Both the position numbers and the translations under genes were made by a program. DNA of 64,000 nt. Source: Thermothelomyces thermophilus ATCC 42464. Lineage: Eukaryota > Ascomycota > Sordariomycetes > Sordariales > Chaetomiaceae. Of the stretch, positions 22,704 to 35,682 are shown piece after piece. How positions within the stretch are numbered: the first letter of the stretch is position 1; every line of letters starts with the position of its first letter. The stretch lies in NCBI RefSeq assembly GCF_000226095.1, contig NC_016475.1, forward strand, positions 310,001 through 374,000, written 5' to 3'. The notes beneath the pieces were generated by a model. The model was not told where the DNA came from, made no database searches, and saw only the letters and a list, made by a program, of their open reading frames with translations.

Positions 22704-25700
22704 CGCCTATATAGCGGCGAGTAGTAGTATAGTATAGGAGGAACTAGCGTAAGAGACCATTATATCGAGACCTCCCGGTAGAAATATAGGAAATCGCCGC
22801 AATCTTTAGACGATAGTAATAAGACAAGCGACTATAGATAATAGCATAATAGAAGTGGCACGAAATGCTTATACTAGTAGATAGTAGAGTAGGGATAAAC
22901 CTGATTTCGCCGACGCTTGTAAATTAGCTATAGATACCCTAGAGAATAAAGCAGAAGTATAGTATAATCAAAGGGCTATTTCCGATATAATAGATATATA
23001 AGGAGACCAAACCGATCGATATCACTATAGTAGAGAAGACTATAATAGTCGTATTTGGTATCGTAGATATAGGTAATAATAAAGATATAATATTAAGGTT
23101 ACTATAGTATAAAGATTATAACCTAGATATTAGCTAGAAGAATAGTAGCTACTTATAACCCTAAACGGAGTTATATTTAACTAGCAAGATAGGGAGTATG
23201 CAAGGATCGCAAGCAGACGATGCTTAGGGGAAGGCATATCCTATAGATCTACTATAAGAGATAGACAGTAGTAGATAGACTACTACGGACTCTAGAAGAA
23301 GTAGTATAACAACACTAACGTTATAATAGGAGGAACGAGCTAAACCGCCGATAGCTATTCTCTCCGTTAACGAATACGGAGTACTGTAATTGGAGTAGTA
23401 GGTTAAGATAGGAGAAATCGCTAGCATCGCTATAGACGGAACTAAGTTCGTATACTATCAGAAAACTAAGAGATAAGACAAGACTAGGGAAGTACCGAAA
23501 GAATATAAAGGATACCTAGTATTCGAACCGAAGCATCTAGAAGGACTACCAGAATACGGCCTATAGGATCACGAGATTAAGCTTAAGGAAGGAGTATAAC
23601 TAAAGTTCTTTAAGATCTATTATATAAGCTAGACTTAGAACGAAGAACTTAAGCGATATTTAGAGGAGAACCTTTGAAGAGAATATATCTACCTGTTAAT
23701 ATTGCTAGTAGGCTATCTAATCCTATTTATACCTAAGAAAGACGGAAAGCTATAGTTATATATTAACTATTAGTAACTTAACGAATAGATTATAAAAAAC
23801 TAATACCCGTTACCGCTAATCTTATAGCTCCGAGATTAGTTAGCAAGGGCCTAATATTTTATACGTCTTAACTTGCCATCAGCCTATAACTATATATAGA
23901 TCAAAGAAGGCGATAAGTGGAAAACGGCCTTTAGGATACCCTATAGCTATTACAAGTACCTTGTCATGCTATTCGGACTTATAAACATGCTAGTAACGTT
24001 CTAAGCCCTAATTGATTAAGTTATCTGCCCCTTTCTCGACAAATTTGTAGTATATTATCTTAATGATATACTTATCTTCTCTAAGACGATAGACGAACAC
24101 CAGAAGTACGTAAAAGCAGTGCTAGACGTGCTATACGTATATAAACTATTAGTTAATAAGGAAAAGAGCAAATTCTACGTTAGGAAAACGGTATTTTTAG
24201 GATATAAGATATCCCTAGGATAAATTTAGATGGAACCTTTAAAGGTTAAAGCTATCAAGAATTAGCTACGACTGACATTAGTTATAGAAGTATAAAGCTT
24301 TATCAGATTTGTAAACTTCTACCGGATATTTATTAGGAACTTTAGAGCGATCGTATGACCTTTATACGAACTTACCAGGAAGAATACTAAATTCTAATAG
24401 GAAGAATAACATAAGTAAGCATTTATATAGATCTACGACGCTATTACTAAAGATCTAGTACTAGTACTACTAGACCCTAAAAAGCTATTTAAGGTAGAAA
24501 CGGACGCTTTAGACTATGCTATCGGAGGATAATTAGGATAACGAGACGAACAAGGAAAGCTATATCCTATAGCCTTCTTTTTAAAGAAGCTTAATAAACT
24601 ATATCTTAATTATCCGATTTACGATAAGGAACTACTTATAATTATCGAAGCTTTTAAGGAATGGTAACTATACCTTAGTAATACGATTAAACCGGTATAA
24701 GTATATACGGATTATAAGAATTTACGATACTTTATAACGACGAAGGAGCTTAACGGACGATAAATACGATAGGTAGAATTCCTTATAGAATTTAACTTTA
24801 AGATCCGTTATAAAAAGGGTAAAGAGAACGTATAAGCAGATATCTTAAGCTGACGAACGGATTATATAGAAGGACAAATGGAAATAATACTACTATTATT
24901 CAACGAACGAATAGACGGAACGCTACATTATAAAATGTAGATACCTATAGAAGATAATCTACTTGACTCGTTCCTAGAATGTTATGTAATCTTTCGAGAA
25001 GAAAGGATTAACAAGATATAGTATTAAGTAGTACCTAGATTAGTAGTACCTAATAGAGTAGAAGAAAGAGATAGGAAACTCTAGTACTAAGGCAAAGTAT
25101 ATATCTATAATAGGGATTAATAGCTACGAATGATTCGAGAACTTTACAAGTCGAAACTCGGAAGATATAAAGGAGTTACGAAGACTGTCGTACAAGTCAG
25201 GAAACACTATGACTTTCTATAGTTAACGGCACAAATTAAGGAAGTTATACAGAACTATAACATTTGTAATCAAAGCAAAACGGTATAATATAAGCTATAT
25301 AGGCTACTTTAGCTACTACTAATAGCTAATAAATCATAAAGTTTAGTTACGATAGACTTTATTATAAAGCTGCTAGAATCTAAGGATATAGCTATAGGAG
25401 TAATCTATAATAGTATTCTTACTATAGTAGATCGCCTAACTAAATAGGTATACTTCTTTCCCTATAAGGAGTCCTAGATAGCAAAACAGTTAATAGACGT
25501 AATCTATTAGCAAGTTACATTAATATATACTTAGCTATAAGAATAGATTACCAACAGAGATACCAAGTTCGTATCGAAGTTCTAACAAGCGTTAATATAA
25601 CAATTAGGCGTTAATAGCAAGCTATTAATAGTATATCACCTATAGACTGACAGACAAACGGAGTAACTAAACCAAGTTATTAAGTAATACCTCTACTCTT

Positions 25701-26480
25701 ACGTTAACTACTAGCAAGACGACTAGGTCATACTATTACCAATAGCATAACTCGCTTATAATATAATACTAATAGAAATGACTAAAGTTATACCGTTCTT
25801 TACAAACTACAGATATAAAGTAGACCTTAGGCAAGGACTAGAGGTTATAGTGCCAAGAGCAGCAGTCAAAGTAGAACAAATGTACGCACTATATAAGAAG
25901 CTTAAAAAAGAACTCGAGTTTGTTAAGATTAGAATAAAGAACTACTACGACAGATATAGGCTCGAAGGACCTTGCCTAGAGAGGGGAGACAAAGTCTACC
26001 TAATCGTACAAAACTTACGAACTAAACGACTAAGTATAAAGCTAGACTTTAAGAAGGTTAGACCCTTCTTTATCAAAGAACGAATTTCGATATCTAACTA
26101 CTAACTATCGTTACTATTATCTATACGACTACGGACAGATGTTTTTTATATTTCACTTCTCGAACCAGTACTAAAGAATACCAAGGTTGCTACGCACATT
26201 GAAGCAAAAGACGAGGAAGAAGAATAGGACGTCGAAGAAATTCTAGATTTACGTATTATTAATAGGGAACTATAGTATCTAGTTAAATAGCTTGATTTTA
26301 GACTAGAGGATAACTTATAGGAACTAATTAAGAACTTAAACTACCCTAAGAAACTAGAACAGTTCTACCGGCAGAACCTAGATCGACTATAGGCACTAGC
26401 TTAGACAAAACGGCCATGTCGGCCTCTAACAAATCTAGGCCTAAAGAAGACCAGTCAAATAGGACGTTAGCACCCTAGGA
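22661..26480 (+). pseudogene. pol of chromovirus A
   Basis: The RIP-degraded counterpart of B pol lies on the plus strand. The overlap with gag keeps the hairpin (GGGCCC TTTAAG GGGCCC), while the heptamer at 22661-22667 is now AGGAAAC. Retropepsin, RT (active site YLNDIL near 24055, first Asp now Asn), RNase H, integrase and the chromodomain (near 26225-26290) can all be followed with many TAG codons. The longest open piece, 25778-26104, covers the integrase C-terminal part. The exact end is unclear. Confidence 0.75.
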
Positions 26481-26860
26481 CCCTATCTAAAGTTAAGTCT
26501 GAAGAACAAAAAGGGCCTCTTTAGCATCGGCCTCTTCTTGTTCTACACGTTTTTATTTAGACATAATCTTCGTTACTATAAAAGATTAGCCACGAACATT
26601 AAGGTAATAAACCAGGTCATGAACAAGCAGACGCTACGTCGGAACCATCACAAGAACGACCCCGACATACGCACTTGCTATAGCGAGAAGAGCCTAACGC
26701 CATACGATAAGCCAAGTTCTGCTTAAAACACTATAAACACGGTATGACGTCTACGCCAGAAGAATCGATAAAAGAAGCAAGTGTAGCACGCTATTAGGAT
26801 TTCGAAGATTGGCGCTTAGAGATATAATCTACCATCTTGTTAGCCACTAGTAGTATAGAA
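26340..26860 (-). pseudogene. Antisense accessory ORF of chromovirus A, degraded
   Basis: On the minus strand, starting near 26835, the sequence reads a basic N-terminus, then IPCL.CFKQNLAYRM and SSRYSKCVCRGRSCDGS, the same Cys-rich block as in B with some Cys now Tyr or stop. After an intron-like gap a charged helical stretch follows (KRVEQEEADAKEAL). The surrounding DNA differs from B and D by more than transitions, so this block was kept while its neighbours diverged. Confidence 0.5.
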
Positions 26861-26962
26861 AAAAAGGAAAAATTACAAGGTATACGTAGAAAAGGATGTT
26901 AGCACTATTTGAGACGACCTAAAGAGGGCTTTTAGGTTAAAAGCCTTAGAGGGAGGGTATCG

Positions 26963-27393
26963 TATTACAGAAATATATATATAGATACTGCCTAAGCCAC
27001 TAGCACAAACGGGCTAATCAAGCCAAAGGAATGATAGACTAATTAGGATAGGATCACACTTAGTAAGAAATGATCCTAGCAGAGGATCACTAGCTTACGA
27101 CATAAGCTAGGTAAGCCAGTATAGAGGATTACTACGACTACTAGTAATCCTAGGATTATATATATATATAGATAGTCACTCGTTATAGTGGACTCTAGGA
27201 GTTTACTAGTGATAGTAACTTACAATTATAGTACTTATACTAAGCACCGTTATTAACTACTGTAAGAGATAACCCTAGTGTTGTTATAAACCCTTTGGCT
27301 TCACCGAATCCCTTAGACGACCTGCCTGCTTATCCTGTTTAATCTACCTTTGTCTGAACCCTTTTAAAAGAAGTCTGAGTTGGGTTTGTTACA
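26963..27393 (+). repeat. 3' LTR of chromovirus A
   Basis: Starts TATTACAGAA (first G lost to A) and ends TTTGTTACA, preceded by the purine-rich GAGGGAGGG. It is followed by the target duplication GATTC at 27394-27398. Confidence 0.85.
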
Positions 27394-27440
27394 GATTCGA
27401 ATTTGTTAGTAAGAGCCTTAGGGCGAATTTAAAGGGGAAG

Positions 27441-27892
27441 TATAGACTAGGGCTAGAAGTTCTTAATATAACTAGAGGGATATAAGGTATAGTTTTATTT
27501 TTCCGGTTCTATAGAGCTTTACTATATATAATAGGTATAAATAGGGGTTACCTATCTAGGGGTACTAGATAGAGAGACAAAGATAATAGATAGCTTTTAA
27601 TACTCGTTTACTCTAATAGATTAGAGTAATAGGATGTAGTTCTTCTTTCTTTTATAAGTTAGAGTATCTTTTTTCTATATAAGTAGACTCTTTTACGTCT
27701 GTCTAGAGAGACATTACTATCGCTGCCTTCGCCCCTATTGTCGTTGCCGTCTAGATAGTCGGACTTGCTTGCTATAACCGCGAACACTCGGACGCCCTAG
27801 ACATTTTGAGCTAACGCTCCTCCCTATCTAACTAGATAGAGGTTTGGTTCTAGAGGTGCTAAGTAATGCCCTGGAGGGTTAGTACTAGCTTA
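27441..27892 (+). repeat. 3' LTR of element C
   Basis: 452 bp, preceded by the polypurine tract AAAGGGGAAG. It ends AGCTTA and abuts LINE-2 directly. Confidence 0.75.
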
Positions 27893-30775
27893 ATAGAGGA
27901 TAAATAGTATAGGGGAGAGGGGTAACCCCTATAGGACCTTAGCCTTTACTACTATATCCTTCGTTTCCTAGCTATTAAAGTAAAGGATAGCTACCCTATC
28001 TTATAGCCACTCCCTGACCTAGATTACTAACTACTTTAGAAAGCCCTAGCTCTATAAGGTAGCTAGTAACCGGGTATGGTTAATAGTGTCGAAAGCCCCT
28101 AAGATGTCGAGCTATAGGAGGGAGGTAGCTGCCTTATACCTCTAAGCCTCCTAAACCTAAGCCGTAATAAGCCGGATAGCTAGTTCTATAGACCTATATT
28201 CCTATTTACCTATCTATTTAGCCGGTAGAAGCCTATAGGCCTTTACGACAGCCGTTACCTTCCGGGTAACTATAGCCTCTAGCACCTTACCTACTATTAG
28301 TAGAAGCGCTATAGGCCTATAGCTACCTAGGGTAAAGTAGGTCTATAGGGGTTTACTAGGCTTATAGAGGACCATTATCTTAGCCCTTTTAAACTAGGCC
28401 GGGAAATAGCCAAGCTATAGGCTCTCTAAGGCTAGTTTAGCTAGTATCTAGTAGAGCGGCCACCTATAGGCCTTTAATAGGCCTATAAGGAGGAGGTCCT
28501 CCCTTAGGGCTTTCTATAGGGCCGCCCTAGCTAGTACTACCTTGACTTTACCTACTATAATCTCCTAGCTTATTTCGAGCTTCGGCTCCTAGTAGTCGTT
28601 CAGATCTAAGTCGTCGATATCCGATAGGTCTGCTTCCAAGTTTAGAAAGAACTTATCGGCCAGTGCTCTAGCCTTCTATTAGTAGGTTATAAGCCCTCCT
28701 TCAAAGGCTAGGAGCTTTAGAGGGTCAACTAGTAGGTAGCTTTATAGCCTTGCCTACTACTCTAGCCTCTATAATAGGTCTAGCCGGTTAGTTACCTCCT
28801 ATAATGTAGCCTTCTAGCTCTTGGTCTTTACGGCTATAATAGTCTTGGCCTAATCCTATAGGGCCTGCCGAAGTGCCTCCTATATATAGGGGTTTAGGGT
28901 ACCCTTATAGGCCCTCTCTACCTCCTTAGCCCTCTTCTAGGCCTCTCGAACCTCCTTTGTCTACTATCGAGCTCGTTTGCCACCTATACTAGCCTTCTTA
29001 GCCAGGCCTAAGACTATTGCTATCTCCTTAAGGGCCTCTATAAGCCTGTCGAAGGCCTATAGAAGCTCCTCCGGGTCCTAGAAGACAGGCCCGGCCGGGG
29101 CCGATGCCTACCTACCAAGCCAGAGTAGGAGGTAGGCCGCCTTGGCCTATACGACCTCCTCGTCTAGGCTCTTCTAGTCCTACCCTTTTCTAGCTAGTAT
29201 AGGCCTATTAGTCCCCTAGAGGGAGACGTTTAGGGCCTATAGGTAGTAGTCGGATTTCCTATGTTCTGCGATGTCCCTATAGGTCGCTTCTAGCCCGGCC
29301 GAGGCCTAGAATAGGTCTATCGTAGAGGGCCGGCCGTATTAGTCCCCTTAGGGGGCCCTAGTGACCTAGCTATAGGGTGTATATAGGTTAAGGTCTTACT
29401 AGTCTATAAGGCTAAGGAGGTCCCTAGCCCCTAGGCTAAGCCTATTAAATAGGTCTTAGACTAGGTAATAGAGGTTAAAGTTACCTATAAGAACTAAGGG
29501 GTAGGTTGGCTAAGGTAGGGCTAGTAAGTCCTATGAGAGGGCCTATTTGCCCTTGTTATTATAGACTAACTAGAGTTTAAACCCCCTCTCTCCTAAGGCT
29601 AGAAAGGTTACCCTATACTAGTTCTATTCTACTAAATAGTCCTACTAGCTAACCGGAAACCGTTTAGCTACTAGAATAGCCGCTTTGCCCTTAGGCTTAT
29701 AGACTAGGTAGTATTTCGAAGCCCGGGGGTAGTATATTAACCCTATAAACCAGTTAATCTATAGTTCCTAGATAGCTAGTAGGTCATATTTAGCCTCCTC
29801 TAGTAGGACCTTAAGGGCCTGTTTATTACCTTAGGTATTCTACTAAAGGATCTTAATTTACATTCGAGGTGGCCAGGGCAGAAGACGAAGGTATAGTAGT
29901 AGTAATAGGCTCTATAGCTATTACCCCCTTGGCCGGCTATAAGAGGGAAGGGGTTCTAGGCTATAGAAAGGAGATATAGGTCTGTTAGGCATCAAATAAG
30001 GCACTCCTAGCTGCCTATTAGGCTAGGGTAGGCCTCCTATGGGGGCGTTTAGCCCTAGTTTAGTAGTAGTCGTCGTCCTCTAGCTAGTTACTAAACTCAA
30101 AGGCTACCCTCTAGTATAGTTACTCTAGTGGTTAGAAGGTCTAGGGTCTATACTAGTAGGCCTCCCTAGCTCTCTCCTAGACTTTGACTTTCTTTAGGCA
30201 GCCCCTATACTAGGCTATATAGGGGCCCTTATAGGCTATATACCTATAAGGGAATTAGTTAGAGTAGGTAGGGCACTAGGCCTCCCTAGTCTTCCCCCCC
30301 TCTCTATAGGCCTTTACGCTATAATAGCTATGATAGGCTAGCCGCTAGTAGTACCGCTAGGTATAGCCAAAGCTCTAGTACCTATAGCACTACCTTAGCT
30401 CTAGAGCATCCTAGTAAGGCTTGTAGTCTAGTACCTAGGCATCCTAGACTATGCCCTCGTTATAGGCCTTCTAGGCCTCTTTAAGGTCCTATAAGCCTAG
30501 GAGTACTATAGCCTATTTCCTCTACAGGCTCTTTAGCAGCCGGAACTTGACCGTTTTAATCAAGTATAGGCCTACGGCCCCCTTAAAGTCTTATTCGCTA
30601 ACCCCCTATAGCTCTTCCTTCCGGACTTCTTTGGCTAGGACTATATAGGCCCTGCTAACCTCCCTAGCCTCCTCTCTAAAGGCTATAGCCACCTATCGCT
30701 TATTAGCCGAATACCAATCCTTAGTAGCCTTATCCTTAAAGACCACTATTATATCCCTACTTAGGAGCTTCCTAG

Positions 30776-30780
30776 CTATA
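30776..30780. repeat. Left target-site duplication of chromovirus D (CTATA)
   Basis: CTATA is repeated at 38377-38381. Removing D and one copy rejoins LINE-2 so that it matches LINE-1 near 7910. Confidence 0.9.
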
Positions 30781-31228
30781 TGTGACGAACCCAACTCAGA
30801 CTTCTTCTAAAAGGGTCCAGACGGAGGTAGGTAAAGCGGGACAAGTAGGCAGGTCGTCTAAGGGATTTAGTGAAGCCAAAGGGTTCATAACAACACTTAG
30901 AGTTGTCTCTTATAGTAATTAGCAATGCTTAGTATAAGTACTATAATTGTAATTATTACCACTAGCGAACTCCTAGAGTCCACTATAATAAGTGACTAGC
31001 TAGCTATATATATATAATAGTCTGTCCTTCTTTAATAGTTATCACTAGTACCACTTCTCCTTTCACTTCGTGATTCTACGTTGTCGACGGTGACATGTTA
31101 TTATCACTAGTGAAGACCTTAGTCTTGGCGATGATAATCTTCTGATTGGTCTATCGAGTGATTGGCTGTCGGAATGTCCTGTGTCCTAGCTGTAGCCTGC
31201 CAGGCTGCCTATGTGCTTATTCGTGACA
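30781..31228 (-). repeat. 3' LTR of chromovirus D
   Basis: Starts TGTGACGAAC and ends TTCGTGACA. It pairs with 37929-38376 at the same length. Confidence 0.88.
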
Positions 31229-31355
31229 CGATGCCCCTCCTTCAAGGCTTTTGACCCGAAAGCCCTCTTAGGTCGTTTCAAATAGTGCTAACAACCCTTC
31301 GCTTGTAAGTACTACATTCTCCTTGTTTCTGTATTATAGTCGCTATACTGACAAA

Positions 31356-31997
31356 ATGCCGATAGAGAAATGGAAGTCGTATTCTATACGTTACCGTGCT
31401 TCCCTTGCTTAGAACATTGCTAAGAACGGTTTTATTGTTATGCCTTGCTCTTGGTATATGTCGCAAGGCCTTGTCTGTAAAATGATCGTATATACAAAGC
31501 GTTACAAGGCCTATGTTCGTCGAGATCGTTCTTACGATAGCTCTAGCATCCTGCTTTCTTCTTATAAGCTTGTCTCCTCTTTTTTTTTTTTTTTTTTTTT
31601 ATAAGTACTGTAATTCCTAATGTTCGTTCTAGTAGATCGCATTCTTCAGGAGCAGCGTCATATTAAAGATGCTAAACGTCGTGCCAAACTTGAGCTAGAT
31701 AAATCCTAACGCCGTCTAGAAGAGGCCTAGTATAAGTTGTCCGAAAAGCTTGTATAGCTCTGGCGTCTTCGTCAGCAGAAGGAGTTTTTGATAGAGAAAG
31801 GTACTAATATGGTAGCGTATAGTCTGTCGACCTTAGACGAGTTAGAGGAGGTTGAGCGGCAAGAGACGCCTGCTATGCCCTCGTTACAGATTAATGATGC
31901 CGTCGATGCTATCGACTAGGGCGCCGTCTTTGGTTCTGTCCTAGGTTTTCCTTTAGTCGATCTAGGTTCTGCTGGTAGAACTGTTCTAGTTTCTTAG
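31356..31997 (+). pseudogene. Antisense accessory ORF of chromovirus D, degraded
   Basis: The ATG at 31356 opens a basic N-terminus, then MPCSWYMSQGLVCKM and RYKAYVRRDRSYDSS, the Cys-rich block of the B ORF with several Cys changed to Tyr. A run of 21 T (31580-31600) lies in the intron region. The second part (31640-31997) still reads as charged coiled coil with LDELEEVERQE and ends in TAG at 31995-31997, overlapping the end of pol at 31891 as in B. Confidence 0.55.
31580..31600. repeat. Poly(T) run of 21
   Basis: A simple run inside the intron region of the antisense ORF of D. B has only short T runs at the matching place, so this is a local expansion. Confidence 0.8.
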
Positions 31998-34900
31998 GGC
32001 AGTTTAAATTCTTAACTAGTTCCTATGAGTTGTTTTCTGGTCTAAAATCAAGCTATTTGACTAGATACTATAGTTCCCTATTAATAATATGTAAATCTAG
32101 AATTTCTTTAATATCCTATTCTTCCTCCTTGTCTTCTGCTTCGATATATGTAGCAACCTTAGCGTTTTTCGGTGCTGGTTTGAGAAGTGAAATATGAAAA
32201 ACATCCGTCTATAGGCGTATAGATGATGGTAACGATAGTCGGTAGTTAGATGTCGAAATTCGTTCTTTAATAATAAAGGGTCTGACCTTCTTAAAGTCTA
32301 GCTTCGTACTTAGTCGTTTGGTTCGTAAGTTTCGTACGATCAGGTAGACTTTGTCTCTCCTCTCTAGGCAAGGTCCCTCGAGCCGGTGTTTGTCGTAGTA
32401 ATTCTTTATTCTAGTTCTGACAAACTCGAGTTCCTTTTTAAGCTTCTTATATAGTACATATATTTGTTCTGCTTTGATTGCTACTCTTGGCACTGTGACC
32501 TCTAGTCCTTGCCTAAGGTCTGCTTCGTATCTGTAGTTCGCGAAGAACGGTATAACTTTGGTCGTTTCTATCGGCGTCGTATTATAGGCGAGTTATACTA
32601 TTAGTAATAGCATGACCTAGTTATCTTGCTAGTAATTGATGTAAGAGTAGAGGTATTGCTTAATAACTTAGTTTAGTCGCTCCGTTTGTCCGTCAGTCTG
32701 CGGGTAATATGCCGTTAATAGCTTGCTATTAACGCCTAATCGTTATATTAACGCTTACTAGAACTTTGATACGAACTTGGTGTCTCTATTGGTGATCTAT
32801 TCTTACGGCTAAGCATACACTGATGTAACTTGCCGATAGATCATGTCTGCTAGCTGTTTAGCTGTCTAGGATTCCTTGTAGGGAAAGAAGTATGCCCATT
32901 TAGTCAGGCGATCTACTATAGTAAGAATACTATCGTAGATTACTCCTGTGGCCGTGTCCTTAGATTCTAGTAGCTTCGTAATGAAGTCTATCGTAACTAA
33001 GCTCTATAGTTTGTCAGCTATTAGCAGTGGCTAAAGTAGCCCGTACGGCTTGTGTCGTGCCGTTTTGCTTCGATTATAAATGTCGTAGCTCCGTACGACT
33101 TCCTTAACTTGTACCGTTAACTATAGAAAGTCGTAGTGTTTCTTGACTTATACGACAGTCTTTATAACTCCTTTATATCCTCCGAGTTTTGACTTGTAGA
33201 GTTCTTAGATCATTCGTAGCTATTGATCTTTATCGTGGATATACGCTTTGCCTCGGTACTAGAGTTTCCTATCTTTTTCTTCCACTTCGTCAGGTACCAC
33301 TAGTCTAGGTACTGCTTAATACTATGCCTTGTTGATCCTTTCTTCTCGAAAGATTGTATAGCATTCTAGGAACGAGTCAAGTAGATCATCTTCTACAGGT
33401 ATCTGCGTTTCGTGATATAACGTTCTATCTGTTCGTTCCTTAAACAATAGTAGTATTGTTCCTGTTTGTCCTTTCGTGTGATCCGTTCGTCGACTTAAGA
33501 TATCCGCTCGTACGTTCTCTTTACCCTTCTTATAGTAGATCTCAAAGTTAAATTCCGCGAGGAATTCTGCCTATCGTATTCGTCATCTGTTAAGCTCCTT
33601 TGTCGTTATGAAGTATCGTAAATTCTTGTAATCTATATTTACTTGTACCGGTTTAATCGTGCTACTAAGGTATAGTTGCTATTCCTTGAAAGCTTTGATA
33701 ATCGTAAGTAGTTCCTTGTTATAGATTAGGTAATTAAGACATGGTCCGTCGAGCTTCTTTAAAAAGAAGGCTATAAGATGTAGCTTCCCTTATTCGTCTC
33801 GTTGTCCTAATTGTCCTCCGATGGCGTAGTCTGAAGCGTCCGTTTCCACCTTAAATGGCTTCTTAGGGTCTGGTAGTACTAGTACTAGATCCTTAGTAAT
33901 AGCGTTACGGATCTATATAAATGCTTGCTCATGTCGCTCTTCCTATTGGAATTCGGCGTTCTTTTTAGTGAGTTCGTATAAAGGTCGTACGATTACTCTA
34001 AAGTTCCTAATAAACATTCGGTAGAAGTTTGTAAATCCGATAAAGCTTTGTACTTCCGTAATTAACGTTAGTCATAGCTAATTCTTAATAGCTTTAATCT
34101 TTAAAGGTTTTATCCGGATTTGTCCTAGGGATATTTCGTATCCTAAAAAGACTATCTTCCTAATATAGAATTTGCTCTTTTCCTTGTTAACTAATAGCTT
34201 ATATATGTATAGCGTATCTAGTACTACTTTCACGTACTTCCGGTGTTTGTCCATTGTCTTAGAGAAGATAAGTATGTCGTCGAGATAATATACCGTAAAT
34301 TTGTCGAGAAAGGGTCAGATAGCTTGATCAATTAGGGCTTAGAACATTACTAGTACGTTTATAAGTCCGAATGGCATGACAAGGTACTCGTAGTAGCTAT
34401 AGGGTGTCCTAAAGGCCGTTTTCTACTCGTCGCCTTCTTTGATCTATATATAGTTATAGGCCGATGGCAAGTCAAGACGTATAAAATGTTAGGCTCCTGC
34501 TAACTAATCTCGGAGCCGTAAGATCAGCGGTAACAGGTATCGATTTTTCACGGTCTATTTATTAAGTTGCCAATAGTCGACATATAACTATAGCTTTCTG
34601 TCTTTCTTAGGCATAAACAGGATTAGGTAGCCTGCTAGCGATGTCGATAGGTAGATATGTCCTCTTCGAAGGTTCTCCTCTAAATATCGCTTAAGTTCTT
34701 CGTTCTATGTCTGGCTCGTATAATAAATCTTGAAGAACTTTAGTTATGCTCCTTCCTTAAGCTTGATCTCGTAATCCCATGGGCCGTATTCTAGTAATCC
34801 TTCTAGATACTTCGGTTCGAATGCTAGGTATCCTTTGTATTCCTTCGGTACTTCCCTAGTCTTATCTCGTCTCTCGGTTTTCTAATAGTATACGAACTTG

Positions 34901-35682
34901 GTTCCGTCCATGGTAATACTAGCGATTTCTCCTATCTCAACCTACTACTCCAATTACAGTGCTCTGCATTTATTAACGGAGAGAACAGCTATCGGCGATT
35001 TAGCTCGTTCCTCCTGTCGCGATATTGATGTTGTTATACCGCCTCTTCTAGAGTCTGTAGTAGTCTGCCTACCACTGTCCGTCTCTTGTAGTGGATCCGT
35101 AAGATATGCCTTTCTCTGAGCATTATCCGCTCGTGATCCTTGCGTGCTCCCTATCTTGCTAATCGAATATGACTCCGTTTAGGGTCGTAGGTAGCTACCA
35201 TTCTTCTAGCTAATGTCTAGGTCGTAATCTTCATACCATAGTAACCCTAATATCATGTCTTTATCATTACCTATATCTATAATACTAAATATAACTACTA
35301 TAGTCTTCCTTACTATAGTGATGTTGATTGGTTTAGTCTCCCTATATACCTATTATGTCGGAAATGGCCCTTTGACTATACTATACTTCTGCTTCATTCT
35401 CTAGGGTATCTGTAGCTAATTTATAAGCGTTGGCGAGATTAGGTTTATCTCTGCTCTACTATCTACTAGTACGAGCATTTCGTGCTATTTCCATTATGCT
35501 GTTATCTATAGCCGCTTGTCTTACCGCCGTTGTCTAAAGATTGCGGCAATTTCCTATATTTCTGCTAGGAGGTCTTGGTATAGTGGTCTCTTACGCCAGT
35601 CCCTCCTATACTACGCTACCACTCGCCACTACGCAGGCGTTAATAGTTTCCGGGCCCCTCGAAGGGCCCTAACCCGTTTCCT
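31891..35682 (-). pseudogene. pol of chromovirus D
   Basis: The degraded counterpart of B pol, from the frameshift overlap (heptamer now AGGAAAC at 35676-35682, GC hairpin kept) to a stop at 31891-31893. RT with the YLDDIL-type active site lies near 34280, and integrase, C-terminal part and chromodomain follow to about 32080. Unlike B there is no 1-nt insertion at the T run in the RT-RNase H linker (near 34180). TAG codons are frequent. Confidence 0.75.

Larger units (their letters stand above)
12458..27393 (+). mobile_element. Chromovirus A: Ty3/Gypsy retrotransposon inserted in element C and interrupted by B
   Basis: LTRs of 431 bp (12458-12888, 26963-27393) flanked by GATTC duplications bound a plus-strand element. 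Its gag begins at 12916, is interrupted at 13032 by element B, and resumes at 20566. The gag stop is at 22701-22703 and pol continues to about 26.48 kb with chromodomain. The whole body is heavily RIP-like mutated, with dozens of TAG codons. It is the same family as B and D. Its LTR matches B through most of its length, while its 3' antisense region differs from both beyond simple transitions, so A is a separate subfamily. Confidence 0.85.
190..27892 (+). mobile_element. Element C: old Gypsy-type LTR retrotransposon, RIP-degraded, carrying nested insertions
   Basis: Two 452-bp LTRs (190-641 and 27441-27892) bound the element. A polypurine tract (AAAGGGGAAG) sits directly before the right LTR, which fixes plus orientation. 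Internal remnants run in order gag, retropepsin, RT, then a C48-like peptidase; no RNase H or integrase was recognised. Reading frames survive over long distances but are broken almost only by TAG and TAA codons, as expected for C-to-T change at CpA on either strand. LINE-1 (3441-8685) and chromovirus A (12458-27393, itself holding B) are inserted inside. No matching target duplication flanks the two LTRs, so one end may have been rearranged. Family assignment rests on the RT and protease motifs. Confidence 0.75.

Noticed and set aside
26538-26726. 62-codon plus ORF near the 3' end of chromovirus A
   Set aside because: It is antisense to the degraded Cys-rich accessory ORF, which matches B and D.
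27405-27430. Single TTAGGG near 27418 as a telomere-like repeat
   Set aside because: A lone hexamer inside element C; no tandem array anywhere in the window.
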